From: DALYLB01 sp046154695
GTDB lineage: Bacteria; Acidobacteriota; Blastocatellia; RBC074
DNA length: 18,525 nucleotides
Direction of reading: 5' to 3'
NCBI GenBank assembly: GCA_046154695.1
Contig: JBJXFI010000064.1
Span: 1-18,525, forward strand
A program made the position numbers and the translations under genes. Below the pieces are notes generated by a model. The model worked only from the letters and a program-made list of their open reading frames with translations. It did no database searches and had not been told where the DNA came from. Positions within the stretch are counted from its first letter, which is position 1. Each line of letters begins with the position of its first letter. This document shows positions 7,491 through 18,525 of the stretch, piece by piece.

Positions 7491-7904
7491 ATGGATGACC
7501 GCAACCCTTTCGATCCCCCTCATTCGGACGCGAATGGAGGCCTCGTGGCTCAACGGCCGGCCCGCCCCGTGCTGCGGTGCTCGTTTTGCGGCCTGGGGGA
7601 AGGGGAGGTCGCAAGACTCTTCGAGGGCCATGCGGGCTACATCTGCGACGAATGCGTCGATGTCTGCGTGCAGCTTCTTCATGACTATCGCGAGATGGGA
7701 CTCCGGCCGCCCCGGATGGAACAACCCTGGTACAAAAAGATCTTTGGCGATGAGAGCGGGAACATCGGGCAGTGCAGCTTCAATCTCCACGACCGCAACA
7801 ACCCGCAAGGCCTGCGCATCTTTCCCGGCATGAATGCGCAAATCTGCGATAAATGTGTGCGCGCCTGTGAAGTCCTCAAATCCAGCCTGGTTCTGGGTGG
7901 GTGA
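7491..7904 (+). CDS. Stand-alone protein with two ClpX-type zinc-binding domains
   Basis: A 137-residue protein without an ATPase domain, placed between clpP and clpX. Residues 28-62 copy the ClpX N-terminal zinc-binding domain: LRCSFCG with C30, C33, C52 and C55 (C-x2-C-x18-C-x2-C, the same spacing as the ClpX encoded downstream). Residues 93-129 are a second, altered copy. It has C95, C119 and C122, but the second ligand position is N98, with H100 nearby, and the loop is two residues longer. The extra Cys after each domain (C59, C126) is shared with ClpX (DIC). In ClpX this domain dimerises and docks adaptors and some substrates, so a partner or competitor role towards ClpX is an inference. 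ATG 7491 lacks a ribosome site. GTG 7545, with GGAGG 4 bases upstream, would give a shorter start still containing both domains. Confidence 0.85.
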   Translation: MDDRNPFDPPHSDANGGLVAQRPARPVLRCSFCGLGEGEVARLFEGHAGYICDECVDVCVQLLHDYREMGLRPPRMEQPWYKKIFGDESGNIGQCSFNLHDRNNPQGLRIFPGMNAQICDKCVRACEVLKSSLVLGG

Positions 7905-7923
7905 GCCTCTCTCGCCGGCCTGC

Positions 7924-7952
7924 TTGCACCCATCTCCCCACTTGTTTATGAT
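7924..7952 (+). promoter_or_regulatory. Probable promoter of clpX
   Basis: TTGCAC (7924-7929) and TATGAT (7947-7952; 5 of 6) are spaced exactly 17 bases. Transcription from about 7959 would give a leader of about 100 bases that includes a small hairpin CACCG/CGGTG (7987-8002). This would allow clpX to be expressed apart from clpP. Confidence 0.5.
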
Positions 7953-8060
7953 CTGGCCTCGTGCTTCGATCACGAATGAGAATTTTCACCGGTTTTTCGG
8001 TGTAGCAGTACGGATGCAACCAATGCGCATATTATCTTTTGGTGCGGAGGCCACACGGTG

Positions 8061-9281
<1,221 letters not shown>

Positions 9282-9767
9282 TCCCGGCGAGGAGCCGCGC
9301 GCGTCCCCGTCATTCACTGGCCTGTCGATTTCGGCCCGGTTTTCATGCAATACGCCGGCCGGACGGAGGCGCTTTCCCAACCACGATCCGCGTTCACGGC
9401 TGCGCGGGGCCGTGGATCAATTCCCTGACATCGACGAACGCTTCCCCTCCGTCTTCCGGCGCGGGCGCCGCCCGGGATGCCTTCGAGAGGCGTTGCCGCT
9501 CGACCGGCGCTTCCGTTGACGGACGGGCTGTGGATTTTTCTCTCCAATCCCGTGTCGAAACCCGGGGATCGCTGGTGGAAGCCCCCGCGTGGATACATAA
9601 TGGATGCTCCCACAGCAGAGACGAGCGGCGGCGCGGAGAACCGGTAAAAGAATGCCGGAAAATGGAGTTTCGATGGCGGAGCGGCGAATGGCGCCCACGC
9701 ATGCGGCCGGGCCATCCCGCGGGCCATCCCGATTGATTCGATCACAGTCATTGAGGTTGAACTGACA
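9282..9767. other. 486-base non-coding stretch between clpX and lon
   Basis: I see no convincing gene: the short open frames lack ribosome sites and recognisable sequence. It holds a perfect 12-bp tandem duplication at 9708-9731 and a possible -10 element CATAAT at 9596-9601 with no good -35 partner. A TTGACG-like element near 9516 lacks a good -10. No CIRCE (heat-shock) inverted repeat was found. The stretch probably contains the lon promoter and leader, but its position cannot be fixed from the sequence alone. Confidence 0.5.
9708..9731 (+). repeat. Perfect 12-bp tandem duplication upstream of lon
   Basis: CGGGCCATCCCG occurs twice back to back, ending 36 bases before the lon ATG. It could be a regulator-binding site or a simple slippage product. 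Confidence 0.7.
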
Positions 9768-12212
<2,445 letters not shown>

Positions 12213-12216
12213 ACGA

Positions 12217-12249
12217 ACGGGGGAGGGCGGCCCGGCCGCCCTCCCCCGT
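12217..12249 (+). terminator. 15-bp GC hairpin between lon and engB
   Basis: ACGGGGGAGGGCGGC (12217-12231) and its exact complement (12235-12249) flank a 3-base loop, starting 4 bases after the lon stop. No T-run follows. It is very stable and could terminate, attenuate or shield the lon mRNA end. engB starts 38 bases later. Confidence 0.6.
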
Positions 12250-12287
12250 GAACGCCGCCGCCGCGGGGCCTCGCTTTCGACACGGAC

Positions 12288-12872
12288 ATGAAAATTACGA
12301 GCGCGAAGTTCATCGCCGCGGCTACCACCCCCGAATCTTTTCCCAAGGGACGGCGCCCCGAAATCGTCTTTATGGGCCGCTCCAATGTGGGGAAATCGAG
12401 CCTGCTCAACAGTCTCCTGGAGGTGAAAGGCCTCGCGCGAACCAGCTCCACGCCGGGACGCACGCAGTCCATCAACTTCTTTCTCATCAACGATGAGTTC
12501 CATTTTGTCGATCTCCCCGGCTATGGCTACGCCAAAACCTCCAAAGAGAATCGCGCGGCTTGGGGCAAATTGATCGAGAAATACCTTGCGCACCGTGAAC
12601 AGCTTGTGTTATCTATCTTAATTGTTGATGCCCGGCACGAGCCTTCCCCGTTAGACCTTCAGATGAAATCCTGGTTACAACACTTCAGGCTCCCTTATCT
12701 GGTGGTTTCGACGAAAATTGATAAGCTTTCGCCAAGCGAACGGAACAAATCCCGGTTACGAGCGCAACAGGTCCTCGAGACCGAAATGGTCATCCCCTAT
12801 TCATCGCTGACGAGAGAAGGCGGCGGGCAGGTTTGGGAAGCGATTCGAGCTAACATCACGGCAAAGCAATAA
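12288..12872 (+). CDS. engB: EngB/YsxC/YihA GTPase, large ribosomal subunit assembly factor
   Basis: A 194-residue small GTPase of the TRAFAC class with all motifs: G1 GRSNVGKS (30-37), G2 Thr in TPGRT (55-59), G3 DLPGYGYAK (75-83), G4 TKID (142-145) and G5 SSL (172-174). YsxC/EngB is needed for late steps in 50S subunit assembly. Its place after lon matches the clpX-lon-ysxC neighbourhood known in Bacillus, which supports the name. There is no clear ribosome site before the ATG. The second part of the gene (from about 12480) is visibly poorer in GC than the flanking genes and uses several TTA leucine codons. Confidence 0.97.
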   Translation: MKITSAKFIAAATTPESFPKGRRPEIVFMGRSNVGKSSLLNSLLEVKGLARTSSTPGRTQSINFFLINDEFHFVDLPGYGYAKTSKENRAAWGKLIEKYLAHREQLVLSILIVDARHEPSPLDLQMKSWLQHFRLPYLVVSTKIDKLSPSERNKSRLRAQQVLETEMVIPYSSLTREGGGQVWEAIRANITAKQ

Positions 12873-13095
12873 TCCTGTTTTGTGTTAAGGATCCGCGGTT
12901 CGATCGGAAGGCAGGCTCTTCCTCAATCAACCAAAGGCCGCGCGCTGATCCAATGAACCCATCATCCCATACAGATCGAATCAAATAAGGAGAAACCGAG
13001 CATTCCCGTCATCGGTGTGTCGCTGCGTCCAACCAGAGCCGCGCACCATCGATCAACCCCTCCCGAGAAGTTTGAGAGTCAGAAAGTAAAGACCT
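12873..13095 (+). promoter_or_regulatory. Leader region upstream of rho, with possible 11-codon reading frame
   Basis: These 223 bases hold no conserved gene. A short frame (ATG 12953, stop 12986-12988, 11 codons, peptide MNPSSHTDRIK) is followed at once by AAGGAG at 12987-12992, but the next bases give no ATG. Long rho leaders, including a leader peptide and Rho-dependent autoregulation, are known in E. coli. A similar role here is only suggested by the length. No convincing sigma-70 promoter could be assigned. Confidence 0.35.
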
Positions 13096-14433
<1,338 letters not shown>

Positions 14434-14449
14434 ACCAGGTCAGGCGACT

Positions 14450-14544
14450 TTCGGACGATGATGAGAAGAAGAAAAACGGAACAAACGGAGCCGAACTACT
14501 TCGCGCTCCGTCTGTTCCGTCATCCTCTTCTTCGAGTGTCCGAA
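14450..14544 (+). terminator. Long hairpin downstream of rho
   Basis: Core arms 14476-14491 and 14505-14520 pair over 16 positions with one mismatch around a 13-base loop. Farther out, GAAGAAG pairs with CTTCTTC, and TTCGGAC (14450-14456) pairs with GTCCGAA (14538-14544). The whole can fold as one interrupted stem of about 95 bases starting 17 bases after the rho stop. There is no T-run. Confidence 0.6.
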
Positions 14545-14590
14545 TCTTATCGGGATTGATTTAGCCGCCGACCATTCAAAACGGGGCCGG

Positions 14591-14639
14591 GGGCCGGGGA
14601 AGGCGGGTGAAAAACGCGCCTTTGCCTGATCCCCGGCCC
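14591..14639. terminator. Bidirectional terminator between rho and the minus-strand gene
   Basis: GGGCCGGGGA (14591-14600) and TCCCCGGCCC (14630-14639) form a perfect 10-bp stem, with an inner AGGCG/CGCCT stem. On the plus strand a T-rich tract (14640-14650) follows, as in an intrinsic terminator. On the minus strand TTTT lies about 10 bases beyond the stem (14580-14577). It starts 3 bases after the stop of the minus-strand gene. Confidence 0.65.
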
Positions 14640-14642
14640 TCT

Positions 14643-15266
14643 TTATTTCTCCTGCTGAAGCGTCAGGGCGACGTTTCGGACTTCATCGCTGAGGATCTCG
14701 ATTTCGGTCGAGGCGGATTGAAAGCCGCGGGCGGCGGCGGTGATGCGGTATCTGGCCTTTTCGGGTTTCAGGCGAAAAGCGAACTCGCCGCCTTCGCGGG
14801 AGATCGTCTCCTGTTTGAATCTCTTTTCGCCGTCGATGCGTTCGAGGGTGATGGTGGCGTTGGGCAGCGTGTAGCCGATGCCGTAAAGGACGGCGCCGCG
14901 AATGACGGCGTAGGGGTCGCTTTCGCGCGAGATTTCGATGGCGCGGCTGAGCCGGATCGTCTCGCCGGGGATGACTTCGAGTTTGCGGGTCGTGAAGGAC
15001 TTGAATCCCTGCTTTTCGAACGAGAGGGAATATTCTCCGCCGGGCAGCCCGGTGAGTTCGAAATCGCCCCGGGAATCGGTCCGGGTTTCGTGCGTATTCT
15101 CCTTGTTCCTGGCGTGAATGGCGCGCACCAGGACGTCGTCGAGCGATTTTCCGCCCTGTTCCTTCACCTTGCCCTTGATGCCGCCCGTTTGAGCGAGCCC
15201 TCGCGGGTCCGGCCAAAGAATCAGAACTGCGAGGGCAGGCAGCGCGTATCGGAAAATGAGCTTCAT
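14643..15266 (-). CDS. Secreted carboxypeptidase-regulatory-like beta-sandwich protein
   Basis: A 207-residue protein with an N-terminal signal peptide (about 1-25, ending GLAQ) followed by two domains of the carboxypeptidase regulatory-like type. The first, residues 28-112, shows the hallmark pattern ...TDSRGDFELTGLPGGEYSLSFEKQGF. The second, about 121-204, shows the related pattern ...REGGEFAFRLKPEKARYRITAAARGF. These transthyretin-like sandwiches bind or present other proteins or glycans on the outside of the cell and are abundant in acidobacteria, usually fused to TonB receptors. Here they stand alone, so no transport role is claimed. The ribosome site GAGG lies 5 bases before the ATG. 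It is divergent from the VWA gene and shares its promoter region. Confidence 0.85.
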   Translation of the reverse strand: MKLIFRYALPALAVLILWPDPRGLAQTGGIKGKVKEQGGKSLDDVLVRAIHARNKENTHETRTDSRGDFELTGLPGGEYSLSFEKQGFKSFTTRKLEVIPGETIRLSRAIEISRESDPYAVIRGAVLYGIGYTLPNATITLERIDGEKRFKQETISREGGEFAFRLKPEKARYRITAAARGFQSASTEIEILSDEVRNVALTLQQEK

Positions 15267-15304
15267 AAGATCCTCTTCGTAAAAATTTGACGTTCCCGGC
15301 CGGT

Positions 15305-15333
15305 TTGCGCGGCGGCGAGTGCCGGATTATAAC
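15305..15333 (+). promoter_or_regulatory. Promoter of the VWA gene, possibly leaderless
   Basis: TTGCGC (15305-15310) and TATAAC (15328-15333; 5 of 6) are 17 bases apart. The predicted start of transcription, near 15340, is only about 3 bases before the ATG at 15343. The -10 overlaps the opposite-strand TATAAT. Confidence 0.55.
15326..15331 (-). promoter_or_regulatory. Extended -10 promoter of the carboxypeptidase-regulatory-like gene
   Basis: On the minus strand TGTTATAAT gives a perfect TATAAT (15331-15326) with the TGn extension. The -35 position has only a weak match, which extended -10 promoters tolerate. The leader would be about 50 bases and includes the ribosome site. Confidence 0.6.
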
Positions 15334-15342
15334 AATGCCTGT

Positions 15343-16290
15343 ATGAAATTTCTCCCGCACATTCTGGTGATCGCGGCGGCGATGGCGGTCGCCGCCATGG
15401 GGCAGCAGCCCGCCGGCCCCCCAATGACGATCCGGGTCGACACGGATCTGATCGCGATCGATATCACGGCCACGGATCAGAACGGGAACTACATTCGCGA
15501 CTTGCGGGCGGAAGAGTTTCAGGTCTACGAAGACGGCAAGCCGCGGAAAATCGACTTCTTTCTGATGACGGATGAGCTCGCGAATTCGCGGCCGCTGGCG
15601 GTCGTCTTCGCGCTGGATCTGTCGGGAAGCCTGAAGCCGGAAGAGACCGTCATGCTCCGGGACGCGGCGACGAAGTTCACGGAGCTCGTGCAGGGCGACT
15701 CGGTCTTCGCGGCGATGGCCTTCAACTACAAGGTCAAGATCCTGCAGGATTTCACCAACGACCGGCGAAAGCTTCAGCGCGGATTCGAAAAGGCCGACCG
15801 GTTCGAGGGCTCGACGCGCATTTACGACGCGATCGATCGGGCAATCACCATGCTCGATCGGGATGCGCCGCGCGTTCGAAAAGGGCGCCCGCTGCGGCGC
15901 GTGGTGATCGTCATCAGCGACGGGTTCGATTCGGCCAGCATCATCGACCGGAAGGAGATGATCCGCCGGGCCAACGCGGCCGGCGTGACGGTCTATTCGG
16001 TCACGCTTCCCTCGTACGTTCTCTCCGCCTCCCCTTCCGGCGAGCGTGTGATCACCCCGATGGATGCCGCGCGCATCGTCAGCGCGACCGGCGGGCGCGA
16101 TTTCTCCGCCGGCGCCCGCGACTTCACTCCCATCTTCAAAGCGCTCGCCGAAGAGATCCGGTCGAGCTATACGGTCGCCTATTACGTCGATCAGCGGGAC
16201 GGCAAATTCCACGACATCAAGGTCAGGACATCCCGCCCCGGCGCCCAGCTCCGCATCAACCGAAACGGATACCAGGCAACGGAAAAGTAA
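15343..16290 (+). CDS. Secreted VWA-domain protein of the acidobacterial type
   Basis: A 315-residue protein with a signal peptide (1-20, hydrophobic ILVIAAAMAVAAMG), an N-terminal beta segment typical of VWFA-related acidobacterial proteins (VDTDLIAIDITATDQNGNYI, then LRAEEFQVYEDGKPRKI), and a von Willebrand A domain. The metal-ion-dependent adhesion site is complete: D92-x-S94-x-S96, T158 and D193. Such domains mediate protein-protein contact outside the cytoplasm; the partner is unknown. I chose ATG 15343 rather than the in-frame GTG 15319 because only the ATG gives a normal signal peptide and because the predicted promoter -10 lies between them. No ribosome site is visible. The gene ends 16 bases before the convergent PQQ dehydrogenase gene; a weak hairpin (AATCG/CGATT) with a T-run at 16310-16315 lies in between. 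Confidence 0.9.
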   Translation: MKFLPHILVIAAAMAVAAMGQQPAGPPMTIRVDTDLIAIDITATDQNGNYIRDLRAEEFQVYEDGKPRKIDFFLMTDELANSRPLAVVFALDLSGSLKPEETVMLRDAATKFTELVQGDSVFAAMAFNYKVKILQDFTNDRRKLQRGFEKADRFEGSTRIYDAIDRAITMLDRDAPRVRKGRPLRRVVIVISDGFDSASIIDRKEMIRRANAAGVTVYSVTLPSYVLSASPSGERVITPMDAARIVSATGGRDFSAGARDFTPIFKALAEEIRSSYTVAYYVDQRDGKFHDIKVRTSRPGAQLRINRNGYQATEK

Positions 16291-16306
16291 ATCGGAACGC
16301 GATTCG

Positions 16307-18373
<2,067 letters not shown>

Positions 18374-18461
18374 CAAGATTGCTCCACGGGAAATGTTTGG
18401 AGTTCCGCCTTCAGGCCAATGGCATTAAGTTTAGAGGGTGTACTGAAATTCTTTTGCCTCA

Positions 18462-18519
18462 ACCCGCGAAGCGGGTGGCAGCATATAGCCTGGGGTGAAG
18501 GCGAAGCCGGAACCCCAGG
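18462..18519. repeat. Paired GAA-loop palindromes, probable dispersed repeat near the window edge
   Basis: ACCCGC-GAA-GCGGGT (18462-18476) is a perfect 6-bp stem with a three-base loop. After the sequence GGCAGCATATAG comes CCTGGGGT (18489-18496) paired with ACCCCAGG (18512-18519), which contains a smaller GGC-GAA-GCC stem. Such compact paired hairpins in an intergenic region resemble REP-type repeats. The copy number cannot be judged from one window, and the element may continue past the end. Confidence 0.5.
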
Positions 18520-18525
18520 GCCGGT

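Noticed and set aside
9530..9736. Possible small gene in the clpX-lon gap
   Set aside because: No ribosome site, Arg-rich composition and no recognisable sequence; the tandem 12-mer lies inside its end.
9282..9767. CIRCE or classical sigma-32 heat-shock promoter before lon
   Set aside because: I found neither the TTAGCACTC/GAGTGCTAA inverted repeat nor a CTTGAA...CCCCAT pair.
14683..16212. Minus-strand open frame spanning the VWA gene and part of the next gene
   Set aside because: It crosses a promoter region and two genes with clear signal peptides and domains, and its translation is low-complexity Arg-rich sequence.

Overview
The window looks like a chromosomal segment from a GC-rich, Gram-negative-type bacterium, most probably a member of the Acidobacteriota. 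The evidence is a secreted von Willebrand A protein of the type typical of acidobacteria, a secreted carboxypeptidase-regulatory-like protein beside it, a periplasmic PQQ alcohol dehydrogenase fused to cytochrome c, and a Tat-exported TIM-barrel protein. This placement is inferred from gene content; there is no rRNA in the window.

Layout. (1) 1-1372, + strand: the 3' end of a molybdenum hydroxylase large subunit, its 2Fe-2S small subunit, and a broken second copy of the large-subunit tail fused to a signal-peptide-like start. (2) 1394-1479: tRNA-Ser(UGA) on the minus strand. (3) 1624-4873: a Tat-exported TIM-barrel protein and a membrane protein ending in a zinc ribbon (+), facing a minus-strand pair made of a lipoprotein and an EI24/CysZ-like membrane protein. 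A 17-bp perfect palindrome separates the two convergent units. (4) 5006-12872, + strand: tRNA-Leu(UAG), then a protein quality-control block tig - clpP - small ClpX-zinc-finger protein - clpX - lon - engB. This resembles the tig-clpX-lon-ysxC neighbourhood of Bacillus. (5) 13096-14433: rho, with a long leader and two hairpins behind it. (6) 14643-16290: a divergent pair, carboxypeptidase-regulatory-like (-) and VWA (+), whose promoters appear to share one -10 region. (7) 16307-18373, minus: a PQQ-dependent alcohol dehydrogenase with a C-terminal cytochrome c domain. (8) 18462-18519: two GAA-loop hairpins resembling one unit of a dispersed palindromic repeat, close to the window edge.

The core is proteostasis. 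Trigger factor handles nascent chains, ClpP with ClpX and Lon degrade proteins, and EngB assists 50S assembly. The least ordinary item is the 137-residue protein between clpP and clpX. It carries one intact and one altered copy of the ClpX N-terminal zinc-binding domain without any ATPase, so a role as a ClpX partner or regulator is a reasonable but untested hypothesis. Also notable are two genes (lipoprotein, VWA) whose predicted promoters lie so close to the ATG that their mRNAs may be leaderless, and a fresh-looking gene remnant next to the molybdenum hydroxylase.
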